Part shown: positions 20,752 through 32,302 of the stretch, piece after piece
Layout of the letters: the number at the start of each line of letters is the position of its first letter
Numbering within the stretch: the first letter of the stretch is position 1
Assembly (NCBI GenBank): GCA_928212115.1
Contig: CAKMRJ010001112.1
Span: 402,058,216 to 402,122,215, forward strand
Direction of reading: 5' to 3'
Source of the DNA: Lactuca virosa
Taxonomy: Eukaryota > Streptophyta > Magnoliopsida > Asterales > Asteraceae
Length of the DNA stretch: 64,000 bases
The notes under the pieces: model-generated
Seen by the model: the letters and a program-made list of their open reading frames with translations, nothing else
Databases searched by the model: none
Told to the model about the DNA's origin: nothing
Position numbers and translations under genes: made by a program

Positions 20752-23700
20752 GATCCTTCCATGTGAACGGTATCCCAGTTCAGGTATTGTTTGATTTGGG
20801 TGCTACCCGATCGTTTGTCTCTCTTGCGCTTAGCAAGAAGTTTCCTGAGTCGTCGGGCACGTTGGATTGCCCTCTAGAGGTCGAGATTGCGGACCACCGA
20901 TCAGTGCGAGCATCAGAGGTCTACCGAGATTGCGTCATGCGACTGTTTGAGGAGCGTTATCTGGTAGATCTGGTTCCCATACCTTTGCGGGGGAACAAGC
21001 TTATTATCGGTATGGATTGGCTAAGCCCCAATAGGGCAGTAATTGACTGTGCGCAGCAGTTGGTGCAGATCAGGACCCCAAGTGGGGGAGAGCTGATGAT
21101 TCAGGGCGAGAGGCCACAGCAAGGACCAGCTTTATGTTCAGCAGCGAGAGCTAGGCGTTACCTTCAGCAGGGTTGCGCATGATTTGTTGCCTTTGTGATG
21201 GATACCCGGGAGATGGGTAAGGCAACGGTGAGCGATGTGCCCGTGATACGAGAGTTTGCAGACGTATTCCCTGAGGAGTTGCCTGGGATACCTCCGGAGA
21301 GGCAGGTAGAGTTCATGATTGAACTAGTCCCTAGTGCGGCTCAGATAGCCAAGGCATCGTATCGGTTGGCTCCTCCTGAGATGCAGGAGTTGTCTACACA
21401 GCTGCAGGAGCTGTTAGACAGGGGGTTCATTTGACCGAGCAGTTCACCCTGGGGAGCCCCGATTCTGTTTGTGAAGAAGAAAGACGGGTCGCATCGGATG
21501 TGTATAGATTATAGGGAGCTGAATAAGGTAACGGTGAAGAACCGTTACCCACTCCCGAGGATTGATGACCTCTTTGACCAGCTACAGGGAGCATCTTGGT
21601 TCTCCAAGATTGATTTGCGATCAGGGTATCGTCAGATGAGGGTCAGAGAGGAGGATGTACAGAAGACTACGTTCCGGACGCGCTATGGCCACTATTTAGT
21701 TTGTGGTAATGCCTTTCGGGCTCACCAATGCTCCTGCCACGTTCATGGACCTCATGAACCGCGTGTGTAGACCGATGTTAGACCGGTCTGTGATAGTGTT
21801 TATTGATGATATCTTGGTTTACTCCAAGACGCGAGAGCAGCATGAGGAGCATCTGCGAGAGGTTCTGGAGACTTTGAGAAGGGAGAGCTTGTATGCTAAG
21901 TTCTCCAAGTGTGAGTTCTGGTTGCGCGAGGTGCAGTTTCTCGGGCACCTTGTCAACCAGAACGGGATATCGGTGGACCCGGCCAAGGTTGAGGCCGTGA
22001 TGAGGTGGGAAGTCCTGAGGTCTCCATCTGAGATTCGGAGCTTTCTGGGATTGGCAGGCTACTATCGGAGATTCATTCAGGACTTCTCCAAGATAGTCGT
22101 GCCCCTGACCAGGCTGACGAGGAAAGTCGTGGTCTTTCGTTGGGGGCCTGAGCAGCAGGCCGCATTCGAGACACTGAGACAGAGATTGTGCGATGCGCCA
22201 ATCTTAGCCCTGCCAGAGGGCATGGGGGATTTTGTGGTATATTGTGATGCGTCCATCTCAGGTTTGGGCGCGGTACTGATGCAAAGAGGGCATGTTATTG
22301 CATACGCTTCGAGGCAGCTGAAGCCTCACGAGGAGAATTACCCGATGCATGATTTGGAGCTGGGGCTGTTGTTTTTGACCTCAAGATTTGGCGTCATTAC
22401 CTCTATGGTGTTCGTTGTACCATCTACACGGACCATAAGAGTTTGAGGTACCTCATGGATCAGCCGAATCTAAACATGAGGCAGCTTCGGTGGTTGGACG
22501 TGGTGAAGGATTACGATTGCGAGATCGTTTACCACCCGGGGAAGGCCAATGTGGTGGCCGACGCGCTTAGCCGCAAGGCAGCGCCGATCAGGGATATCTG
22601 TCTGAGGATGACAGTGGTGACTCCGCTGTTGGAGCAGATTCAGGAGGCCCAGCAGGAGGCCATGAAGGAGGAACATCGGAAGAGCGAGCGGATTGTGGGG
22701 CAGGTTTCCTCCTTCGACTATGATAGCCGAGGGTTATTGACTCTTCACCGTAGGGTGTGGGTCCCTTATCATGGAGGCGTACGCCAGATCCTGATGGAGG
22801 AGGCACACAAATCCAGATTTTCTATCCATCCCGGAGTGACGAAGATGTATAGAGATCTTCGTCTTGATTATTGGTGGCCCTGCATGAAGCGGGACGTAGC
22901 ATGGTATGTGGAGCGGTGCTTGACCTGCAGGAAGGTCAAGGCCGAGCACCAGAGGCCATAGGGCAAGATGCAGCCGTTAGATATTCCCATGTGGAAATGG
23001 GAAGATATTACCATGGATTTCATCACCAAGCTTCCCAAGACTGCACGGGGAGTGGATTCGATTTGGGTAATCGTGGATCGGTTGACCAAGAGTGCCCATT
23101 TCATACCGATCCAGGAGAGCATCTCGGCTGAGAAGTTGGCCGACATCTATATCCGAGAGGTGGTAGCTCGGCACGGAGTGCCAGTTTCAGTGATTTCCGA
23201 AAGGGATGTTCGGTTCACTTCCAGGTTTTGGAAGAAGTTTCATGACGAGCTGGGTACTCGACTGCATTTTAGCACCGCCTTTCACCCGCAGACGGATGGT
23301 CAGAGCGAGCGGACCATCCAGACGCTAGAGGATATGCTGCGGGCATGTGTTTTAGACTTCGGAGGTAGCTGGGATACCTACCTTCCGTTGGCGGAGTTCT
23401 CGTATAATAATAGCTATCATGCGAGTATTGACCGTCCTCCCTTCGAGATGTTATACGAGAGGAAGTGCAGAACCCCGATATGTTGGGGTGAGGTTGGCCA
23501 GAGGGTCATGGGGAGCACCGAAGTGGTACTCAAGACGACAGAGAGGATTCAACAGGTTCGGAGCAGACTTCAGACTGCTCAGAGTCGGTAGAAAAGTTAT
23601 GCCGACAAGCGCCGATCGGACCTGGAGTTTCAGGTCGGGGATATGGTTCTCCTGAAGGTGTCGCCATGGAAGGGCGTCATTCGATTCAGGAAACGGGGCA

Positions 23701-24083
23701 AGTTGGGTCCTAGGTATATCGTACCCTTCAGGGTTATAGCCCGGGTGGGCAAGGTGACATATAGGTTGGATCTGCCAGCCGAACTCAGTCAGATTCATAG
23801 CAGTTTTCACGTCTCCCAGTTACAGAAATGTTTGGTGGACGACTCGGCAGTGGTACCATTAGAGGATATTCAGGTCGATGACAGCCTGAATTACATTGAG
23901 CGGCCTGTAGCGATTCTCGACCGGAAGTCGAAGGATCTGAGGAACAAGAGGGTGGAGCTCGTGAAGGTGCAATGGCAGCACCGGAAGGGCTCGGAATGGA
24001 CCTGGGAGCCGGTGGATGAGATGATGGAGCATTACCCAGAGCTATTCCAGGATCGAGCAGCAGACTTCGAGGGCGAAGTCTAA
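20752..24083 (+). pseudogene. Gypsy-B pol: PR-RT-RH-INT-chromodomain (six breaks)
   Basis: Domains in order: protease (about 20760-21120; the DSGA site reads DLGA, near 20798), RT (about 21240-22100; FIDDILVYS near 21805), RNase H (YCDAS near 22242, ALSRK near 22565), integrase zinc finger H-H-C-C (22800-22930) and core (D in MDF near 23013, D in ERDVRF near 23203, E in QSERT near 23305), and chromodomain-like LNYIERPVAILDRK (about 23889). Breaks: TGA at 21180-21182, TGA at 21432-21434, an extra base near 21695, a missing base near 22364, TAG at 22959-22961 and TAG at 23589-23591. The protease Ser-to-Leu change is a further defect. The end is TAA at 24081-24083. Confidence 0.92.
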
Positions 24084-24087
24084 AATA

Positions 24088-24100
24088 AGTGGGGGAGATT
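24088..24100 (+). promoter_or_regulatory. Gypsy-B polypurine tract
   Basis: A purine-rich AAGTGGGGGAGATT stretch touches the 3' LTR start TGTAGTACC at 24101. Confidence 0.9.
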
Positions 24101-26353
24101 TGTAGTACCTGGTTCCTGGTATGTATTTTATTTAAGTAATTTTGCATTTTTGGCCTGGGACTCGGCGAGTTGAAGGCCCAACTCGCCAAGTAGAAGCGAG
24201 ATGAGACGCGGGATTTAAGTGATGGACTCGTCGAGTCGGGTCCAGACTCGACGAGTAGGCTCTGTCTGGACAAAACCCTAATCTGAGGGTTTGCACCCTA
24301 TTTAAACAACCTTATACAACCTCCATCGCCCCTTTATGCTCCCAGAAACCCTCCATAGCAAACCCTAAGTGTTTTGGTGCAAGATCTAAGGCTTTTGAGT
24401 TATTTTTATGGGTTTTGACCTCAAGGAAGGAGGAAGAGCGTAGAAGGATCAAGAGGAGACTGAAGGATTCGAGTTTGGTTCATCATTTGCAGTCTTTGAA
24501 AGGTATAAAGTCTGTACCTTGCTTGCTTGTTTGTTAGATCCCTTTTTGGGGAAGATTTAGGGCTTTTTAAGCCATATGAGGTAGCCAACTATGATTGCAA
24601 ACATGGTTGGGGGGGTCAAGACTTCGGATCTAAGTCTTGGGAGGGGTCACAAGGCAGATTTGGGTTGCTTTTGCACTCAAGGAAGGCCCTATGTAACATA
24701 AGAGCCATTTTAGAGCCTTTTAGGCTCAAAAGTCCCATGCATGCACGTAAAGTTCGAAACTTTACGCGCTAGATCGAGCTTAGGGGCTTGGATCTATCTT
24801 TTGGTCAAAGGTTGTACAACAGAAATCGAGGATTTAGGGTGTGGACGTTATCGACTCGGCGAGTCCGTTCTTGGGACTCGACGAGTCCAAGGCATAAAGT
24901 CCCATGTCTGTTGAGGGTCAAAAGAACTCAGTTGGGTGTTAGAAAGGTTGTAGAAGGTACGAAGGAGTGACCCAATGTATTGGACTTAGCCTTAGACCTG
25001 GAGTTCATGGGACTCGACGAGTGCTAGAACAGACTCGGCGAGTCCAAGGCAATCTCCTTATGGTTGAAGATGAACTCGACGAGTTGTTTATACAACTCGG
25101 CATGTCAAGGTTAGAAATTGTTCATCAGATGAAGGTGAACTCGACGAGTGTTGATACCGCTCGGCGAGTCGGATGAAGGTTCATCCGCGGGGGTGTTAGA
25201 AGGAGAACTCGTCGAGTCGTTGCTAAACTCGACGAGTAGAGTCGTGGATGAGGACGGTGGAAGAGATAGGGACTCGACGAGTTGGCGGCCCAACTCGGCG
25301 AGTCGGGTCAACTGGAAGTTGACTTTGACTTTGACTTGGACTTGGCCAGGGGTAAAATGGTCATTTTACTCTAAGAATAGATTTCAGACTCTGATTAAGT
25401 GTTTTGTGGGGATTATAGCCGGAGGATTTCCGGAGCAGCAGCAGACAGAGATTTCCCGCACAGATTATCAGCAGCTACTCGTTCGAGGTGAGTTACCTTC
25501 CAGTAGTGGTGGGTCTACGGCCATAGTGCCAGCCCACCAGTAGGAGTTGTATGTTGGATGATTATCTTTGTGATATTCATCTAGGTTTGCTACTACCTGA
25601 TATGTTATATGCTAGCATGATATGTATATGTGACCGTAGTAGAGTCCGGTTGTTAGGACCGGAGGGTAGGTCAGACACCCCAGATATGTCTGACAGTATG
25701 TGATGATATGATTATATGCTGCCATGACATGTTATATGTGATAGTGGTAGTAGGGAGGGAATAGTCCTCAAGTTCGGTTGTCGGGACCGAAGGGTAGGTC
25801 GGACACCCCAGAAACGTCTGACAGTATGTTTACGTTATGATATATGTGATAGTAGCAGTAGGGGTGGAATAGTCCCCGAGGTTCGGTTGATAGGACCGAA
25901 GGGTAGGTCAGCACCCCAGAATGGCTTGACATGGGTAGGTCAGCACCCTAGAATGGCTTGACACGGGTAGGTCGGCACCCCAGAATGGCCGTACTGGGTA
26001 GGTCGGGCACCCCAGAATTGCCCGGCAGTATGAATGCGATATGTCTGTATGGTATGTGGTATGATGGGGGAACTCACTAAGCTTTGTGCTTACAGTTTTA
26101 GTTTTGGTTTCAGGTACCTCTTCGTCTAATGGGAAGGAGCCGGCAGTGTAGCAGCGCATCACACACACACATGATTTCCGCATGGAGTTTTCTGGGATTG
26201 TACTCTGATTGATTTTACTTTGACATTATGATTTCAGACACATTGTTATAGTTTTGTTTGCAAATGATATGGCTTGGGAAATGTTTTGGTAAACTATGTT
26301 GAGAATTACTTAATTTAAAAAAAAAAATTGGGCTTGGAAATTGGGATGTTACA
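24101..26353 (+). repeat. Gypsy-B 3' LTR (2,253 bp)
   Basis: It runs from TGTAGTACC to GTTACA and has the same internal arrangement as the 5' LTR, with TATTTAAA at 24299-24306. It is followed directly by TGTTCCCAAATAG, which is Gypsy-C LTR sequence. Confidence 0.94.
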
Positions 26354-26586
26354 TGTTCCCAAATAGAAATGATATCTATGATCTTGATGTTTATATATTA
26401 TATGGATGCTTGCATATTTGGTGATGGCATGGAATGTAGGAGTAGGGTGTAATACTTCTATCGTTATGTTGTGTTGGAATTCACTAAGCTTCGTGCTTAC
26501 CCTTTTCTTTATAAAATGATTATTACAGGTACATATGGTATGGATGAGGCTTTAGCTTGACTATACAATGGCGCGATTAAAGATTG
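26354..26586 (+). repeat. Gypsy-C 5' LTR, part 2
   Basis: It aligns with about 50009-50240 of the Gypsy-C 3' LTR (TGTTCCCAAATAG onward). The last five bases, GATTG at 26582-26586, are the left target duplication of Copia-E. Confidence 0.85.
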
Positions 26587-26793
26587 TGTAAGTCCCAAAT
26601 CAATGAATCTTAACATTATCAATCTTAATTGATTAAGGAATGCGGAATATTAATCAAGCAATGATTCAAGAACACACACAAGTATATCTTCAAATGCACA
26701 CGATTATATTAGACAAATCGTCTGGTACATGAGAACACCAAAACAACCGTGAACTAAAAGAATGGAACAACCAGAAACCTATACGACCAAAAC

Positions 26794-26834
<41 letters not shown>

Positions 26835-27002
26835 CCTACAACCACACCTATTAAAGCCCAAGCCCATGCCTGACCGAAATCACTAGGTGATTTCGGTCCA
26901 GCTAACCGAGAACACATACAAGCCCATTAATAAAATAATATTCTAAGCCCAAGAACAAAAACATTATAAGCCCAACATAAACCGCAAAAATATGACCCTA
27001 CA
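26587..27002 (-). repeat. Copia-E 3' LTR (416 bp)
   Basis: Matches 43052-43522 end to end except for a shorter AT microsatellite (about 26796-26831) lacking the AC run of the other LTR. On the minus strand it begins TGTAGGGTCATA and ends GGGACTTACA. Confidence 0.9.
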
Positions 27003-27017
27003 ATCTTCCCCTTGGTT
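27003..27017 (-). promoter_or_regulatory. Copia-E polypurine tract
   Basis: Minus strand ACCAAGGGGAAGAT lies directly against the 3' LTR. Further G-rich tracts lie at about 28576-28585 and 29061-29068 in the duplicated segment. Confidence 0.75.
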
Positions 27018-27032
27018 TAGTGCTGGCTAGCT

Positions 27033-27546
27033 TTATGGTTTATCCACAAGATGAACGTCAGAACTAGCTAAAGCTCCTGCCCACAACTTTTGATCAATAA
27101 TCTTCGTGGTCATACCGTTAAATTCTTTCGCAGCAGCCTCAAACATTTCATTTTCCACCATAATTTGATTCCTGGATAAAGTGTGTATGTCACGCTCACC
27201 AAGTCTCAGCAAATCCCTAGGATCAACAAGACAGAACTGATCCTTTTCAGTCTTGATCGCCACAGTGGTTGTTGCCTCATCATATACCCAAAATTAAGGA
27301 TTATTTAAAGAACCATTAGGTATAGGCTGAGAGAGAGGATTTTTTCGTTTTCTTTGTAGGCGGCCACATAACGTTCACCAGGGTTTTGTTGGTGCGCGGA
27401 TCGATAACATCTCTGACCTTTCTAACAAATGAGGACGTTGTCGACAGACCTACGAAGTTATACTTCGATTTGTCTTTTAGAAATTTCTTAAACGCCCATG
27501 CATTGGGATCAAAGTTGTCAAACAATTCAATATCGTTTATCAGCAC
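27033..27546 (-). pseudogene. Copia-E extra 3' frame downstream of RNase H, unknown product, broken
   Basis: Two minus-strand frames, 27546-27316 and 27263-27033, lie between RNase H and the 3' LTR, where Sireviruses may carry an additional or envelope-like gene. The first has a charged, aromatic segment ending in a WPPTKKTKKSS-type basic tail; the second is acidic and helix-like. Stops in the 50 bp between them suggest one decayed gene. I see no signal peptide or membrane segment and do not recognise the family, so an envelope-like label is not supported. Confidence 0.45.
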
Positions 27547-27880
27547 ACACCTACATGTTTAACTCTGGTCAATCGCTAGTATTGTGGTCCACTTAAACAC
27601 AAAGGATATTGGCAAATTGGACAGATAATAAATGACAAGACATTGTGATTATATTTCTAAATAATCTTCCTAAATAGACCATTTTGCTGACGACGACCAG
27701 GGATATTGTTGTCCACTTAAATTCAGCAACGAGATCTACAGACAACCTTTAGTTAATTCAATTTTAAGTGCACTTAGAACGTGTTCCCCAGTTCACTACA
27801 TACCCTAGCAATCAAGGAATTCCAAAGAGCTCTTTACTTTAGGTGAGTGTTAAATTATTTAAGAGAGAAGATAGATATAG

Positions 27881-28118
27881 AAATGTATCCCAGGTCAGAT
27901 CTCTTCCAATCATGCAGAGGGAATAACATATGACTAATGTAGATAGAGGGTTAGAGAGATAGAATGGTGCATATGCTGTGTCCCATGTCAGATCTTCCGA
28001 TCACGCAAAGGGGATACCATATGACTAACATAGATAGATAGAGAAATGCACAAAAATAGAGATGCATATGTTGCGCCCCAGGTCGGATTTTCCGATCACG
28101 CAAAGGGGGCAACATATG
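27881..28118. repeat. Three tandem 54-bp palindromic repeats (Copia-E 3' region)
   Basis: Units lie at about 27881-27932, 27970-28023 and 28065-28118. In the clearest, CATATGTTGC near the left end pairs with the mirrored CAACATATG at the right, and an inner GGTCGGA/TCCGATC stem forms the tip. The sequence is intergenic within the element, between the extra frame and RNase H. Confidence 0.8.
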
Positions 28119-28449
28119 ACTAACAGAGAGGATAAGAAAGAAAAACAATTTCACACAGACCTACTTTATCAGAACCCCCCAATCACCCTATCAGCACCAA
28201 AATTAAGGACATAAGTCCGTACATCGAAGAAACATTGAGCCACAATTCTAGATGATAAGTAAGTTTAATGTATCTCGTAGGCTCCCTTGTTTATCTCATT
28301 TCTCAATCTATCCAAGCGTCGTATAGTCAGTCCAAATATAACTATCTAAGTCCAGATGAGTTAACACAGTCAAGTCCTTTCATTGTTAGCTATGTCTAGT
28401 CCTTTTGAATCCTTCGTGCCTACTAGCACATTGAACACAGAATCTAAAT

Positions 28450-29423
28450 AATTCAGCTTCAGTGCATTACACGAATTTTAGATTGCTCTTTAACACTAAG
28501 CTTCATATCACTTCCCAAGAATAATTACGAAAGAAAAACATTATTTATTTATTATTTTTTTTTATATCTTGATTTCCCCCCCTTAATTTGTGCATGGGAA
28601 GAAATTAAATTAAGAAATACGCAGATTTAAACACACAGAAAATAAAAAATAAAAAAAAGTAAAAAGCAAAAACTTAATCTTCGAAACGAATCATTTTTAG
28701 AAAGCCCACAAGCACATCAAAACGAGCTTTACTGAATGGTTTGGTAAACAAATCCGCCATGTTGTTATCAATGTGAATTTATTCTAAACGAATGAGTTTA
28801 CTCTCATAACAGTCTCGAATAAAATGAATTTTAATGTCAATGTGCTTGGTTTTTGAATGTTGAACCGGATTTTTAGCAATTTGAATGGCCGCATCATTAT
28901 CACAAAAAATGGAAGTGTCAAGAAAGTTCAAACCGTAATTCAGCTTCAGTGCATTACACGAATTTTAGATTGCTCTTTAACACTAAGCTTCATATCACTT
29001 CCCAAGAATAATTACGAAAGAAAAACATTATTTATTTATTATTTTTTTTATATCTTGATTTCTCCCCCTTAATTTGTGCATGGGAAGAAATTAAATTAAG
29101 AAATACGCAGATTTAAACACACAAAAAATAAAAAATAAAAATAAGTAAAAAGCAAAAACTTAATCTTCGAAACGAATCATTTTTAGAAAGCCCACAAGCA
29201 CATCAAAACGAGCTTTACTGAATGGTTTGGTAAACAAATCCGCCATGTTGTTATCAATGTGAATTTATTCCAAACGAATGAGTTTACGCTCATAACAGTC
29301 TCGAATAAAATGAATTTTAATGTCAATGTGCTTGGTTTTTGAATGTTGAACCGGATTTTTAGCAATTTGAATGGCCGCATCATTATCACAAAAAATGGAA
29401 GTGTCAAGAAAGTTCAAACCGTA
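28450..29423. repeat. 487-bp tandem duplication over the RNase H end of Copia-E
   Basis: The segment beginning AATTCAGCTTCAGTGC at 28450 repeats at 28937 with only a few differences. Each unit holds the last part of RNase H (minus strand) plus the following G-rich tract region. It duplicates the pol end without interrupting the upstream RNase H frame. Confidence 0.9.
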
Positions 29424-31100
29424 ATCCAACAATTGGTGTTGAACCCAGATAACCTGAGAGCAGCAGTCTGAGGCAGTAACGTATTCAACCTCAACCGTTG
29501 AGGTCGGCACCGTTTGCTGTTTCTTTCATTTCCATGACACCAATTGGTCCCCTAAAAACTGACATTCACCCGATGTTGATTTCCTGTCAAGATCTCATCC
29601 TCCATAATTGCTGTCAGTAAAAGCATATAAATCGAAATAGAGATTTTTAGGATACCAAAGACCCAGTTTAGGGCTACCTTTAAGGTACCTTAAAATCCTT
29701 TTAACAACAATTAAATGAGAAAGTTTAGGATTAGCTTGATAATGAGCGCATTGACAGACGGCAAACATGATGTCAGGTGTGCTGGCAGTCAGATACATCA
29801 GAGATCCGATCATCGATCGATATGCAGTTTGATCTACGGATTCGCCATCTGGATCTGGAGTCAACAGTGGTCTTTCTGCCATTGGAGTCGAAGCAATTTT
29901 TGAGTCTTTAAAGCCAAACTTTTCTAGCATGTCTTCCACATATTTGCCTTGATGCAATAAAATTTCGGTCGAATCATGTCGAACCTGTAACCCTAGGAAC
30001 ATTGTCATCTCACCCAGCGAGCTCATCTCAAATCTTTTCTTCATTATATCCTCGAACTCTTTGTATAGCTATGTGCTGGTCGACCCGAAGATGATTTCGT
30101 CTATATAGATCTGTACGACAATCAAATATGCATCCACTTTCTTAATGAATAATGTATGGTCGATCGTTCCCCTTGTGTATCCGTGCTCAAGCAAATGTTC
30201 AGTTAGGGTAGCATACCAAGCTCTAGGAGCCTGATGCAACCCATATAGAGCCAACGCGTGTCCAAAGACTTCTTGCCCTTTGGTAGCTCTACCAACTGCC
30301 ATACTCTTAACTTCTCAAACTGATTTAGTTCTTCATGCATTGCATCTACCCAACTCGGTTCATTCAATTCTATGGCCACACTCTTTGGTTCAATTTGGGA
30401 TATGAAGCACAAATAGAGACATTTGTTGACATCTCCACTTTGACTTATGGTCTGAACCCCGCTTTCTAGTGGACCAATAACGTTCTGGATAGGATGATCG
30501 CGTTGAACTCTGGTTGGAATAGGATGGCTGATATCATTTATTGTAACTGGAAGGTTTGTGATGTTGTCAAGTTTTCCCGCTGCCGAATCACCTCCATCAG
30601 ACTGTCTGTGATCATGAGAAGTACTTGCCAAAAATTCATTTGCGAATGGCTCTGTAAATAGAAACTCCATGAAGGTTTGAGTGGCAGATACATTTTCCCT
30701 TGAGAGAACCTCAGCTTCTTCGGTAGTAGGAGAAGTAGCTTCGATGTCAGATATAGCCTTTTGAACAGGTGAAGAAGACGATGTATTTGGTGTGGCTACA
30801 TTCACCGTAGGAGAGTCAGGAACCACCACAGATGGTTTGAATGAGCCAATGACAACATCTTCCTCATCATCTCCAACAGCTACACTCGAACCTGAGCATA
30901 TACCTGAAATATCATCTGAAAGCACATTAAAAGATTTAAACAAAGAAGTGTAATCAAATAACCAATCTGGTCCAACTCGAGCGTCCGTTGTGTTTTCTTC
31001 CAGCCATCGCACATCAAATGACTCCACGATCTGTTTGGTGGATTTGTTGTAGACTCGATAAGCAGTACGTCCAGCATATCCCACGAAATAGCATTCATCA
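29160..31100 (-). pseudogene. Copia-E reverse transcriptase and RNase H (core deleted)
   Basis: From the right: integrase end and linker (31084-30440), RT start with the SWVDAMHEEL motif (about 30350) up to GKKSLDTRW near 30265, then directly ALYGLHQAPRAWY near 30240. In copia RTs about 90 residues, including the first catalytic Asp motif, lie between these points, so an internal deletion is inferred. The second catalytic motif reads YIDE instead of YVDD (near 30085). RNase H shows TDSNYGG (29600) and the C-terminal EVEYVTASDCC region (29490), ending at TAA 29160-29162. Confidence 0.85.
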
Positions 31101-31844
31101 TCCTTTTATTTAAATTTAGGAGTTGATTCTAGGTGAAGTAGTGTGCAAGGGCATCCAAAGATCATGAAGTGAGCAACCGTCGGCTTATGACCACAGAGAA
31201 TTTCATATGGAGTCTCATATGCTGTTTGTTGATCAGAACACAGTTCTGAACATAACACATCGTGTTAATGGCTTCAGCCAAGAAGAAGACTGGTAATTTA
31301 GAGTCACAAAGCATGGTCCTTGCTGCATCAATCAGAGTTCGATTTCGCCGCTCCGCAACACCGTTTTTTGAGGTGTCCAAGCAGCACTGTACTGACGCAG
31401 CATACCCTTTTCAGCACAAAAATGATCCAGGACAGCATTCTTGAATTCTGTACCATTATCACTTCGAATCCCCTTCACCTCCTCGTTGGTCTGATTTTCA
31501 ATAAGCACTATAAACCTTTTGATAAGTTCAGTAGTTTCACTTTTATTAGACAAGAAGAAGACCCAGGTGAAACGTGATTAGTCATCGGTTATCACCAAGC
31601 AATAAGAGTTCCTATTGATGCTCAGAACGTTGACGGGACCAAATAAATCCATATGAAGCAGTCAGAGAGTTTTGTTGATTGTGTTGACCAGTTTGGGCTT
31701 GTGTGGCTTGCGATGATGTTTGCCTTGAGCACATGCCACACATTTCTCAAAAGTAACGAAATCCTTTATCGGAAGATCTCGGAGAATATTATTCTTAGGA
31801 AGACCATTGAGGTTCTTAGCGTTTGCATGACCGAGACGACGATG
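31101..31844 (-). pseudogene. Copia-E integrase (fragmented)
   Basis: Pieces in several frames show the zinc-finger area (H and C residues near 31830-31700), the core around LIENQTNEEVKGIRSDNGTEF (the D region near 31465) and the ERRNRTL motif with the catalytic Glu near 31355. At least two frameshifts split it. It normally inserts cDNA into chromosomal DNA; this copy cannot. Confidence 0.78.
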
Positions 31845-32291
31845 CTAGAGCATAGCATTGTGTTCTGAAACTTTTGAGAATAGACATGGTACTTGCTCGG
31901 GAACATTTTGGTTCATGTCGATGATGTATGCATTCCTTTCACGCTCAGATCTCACCAAAATCCAATCCTCTGGTATGATGATACCAGGCTTCAAGATTAA
32001 ACACTCCTTGTTAGTGAAATGAGTTGAAAAATCTTTATCACAGATTTGAGATACACTCAACAAACTGTGTTTCAACTCTAGAGCATAAGTAACATTTTCA
32101 AAGCTCAAAACTCCGTTAGTAACCGTGCCCTTTTGAGTGATTTTACCTCCTTCTCCTCCCGCAAAGGAAACATACCCTCCATTAAGGTTTTGAATGTCAT
32201 ACAGCTGAGAGATGTCTCCTATCATGTGCCTGGAACAACCACTATCAACATACCAAGGTCTGATGATATTCCTCCATAACTGTTCCTGCAC
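31845..32291 (-). pseudogene. Copia-E protease and gag-pre-integrase region
   Basis: The frame 32291-31845 (148 aa) begins just before WYVDSGCSRHM, with the aspartic protease site DSG near 32248, and continues into the conserved SLLSVSQICD stretch near 32065 that precedes integrase in copia elements. The frame is open, but its neighbours are broken. The full polyprotein would need it fused to gag. Confidence 0.8.
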
Positions 32292-32302
32292 AACGTGCGA
32301 GA

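Larger units (their letters stand above)
16413..26353 (+). mobile_element. Gypsy-B: full-length Ty3/gypsy chromovirus (about 9.9 kb)
   Basis: It has two LTRs of about 2.25 kb, PBS, leader, gag, candidate intron, pol with C-terminal chromodomain, and PPT, all on the plus strand. It lies inside the 5' LTR of Gypsy-C. The left LTR begins AGTACCTGG without the TGT seen at the right LTR start, and no target duplication is visible. LTRs are highly similar (a low percentage of differences by eye), so insertion is fairly recent. The chromodomain-like end places it among chromoviruses, probably Tekay/Del; the lineage is inference. Confidence 0.93.

Noticed and set aside
27033..27546. Envelope gene in Copia-E
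   Set aside because: Position fits, but no signal peptide, transmembrane segment or coiled coil is visible; left as unknown.
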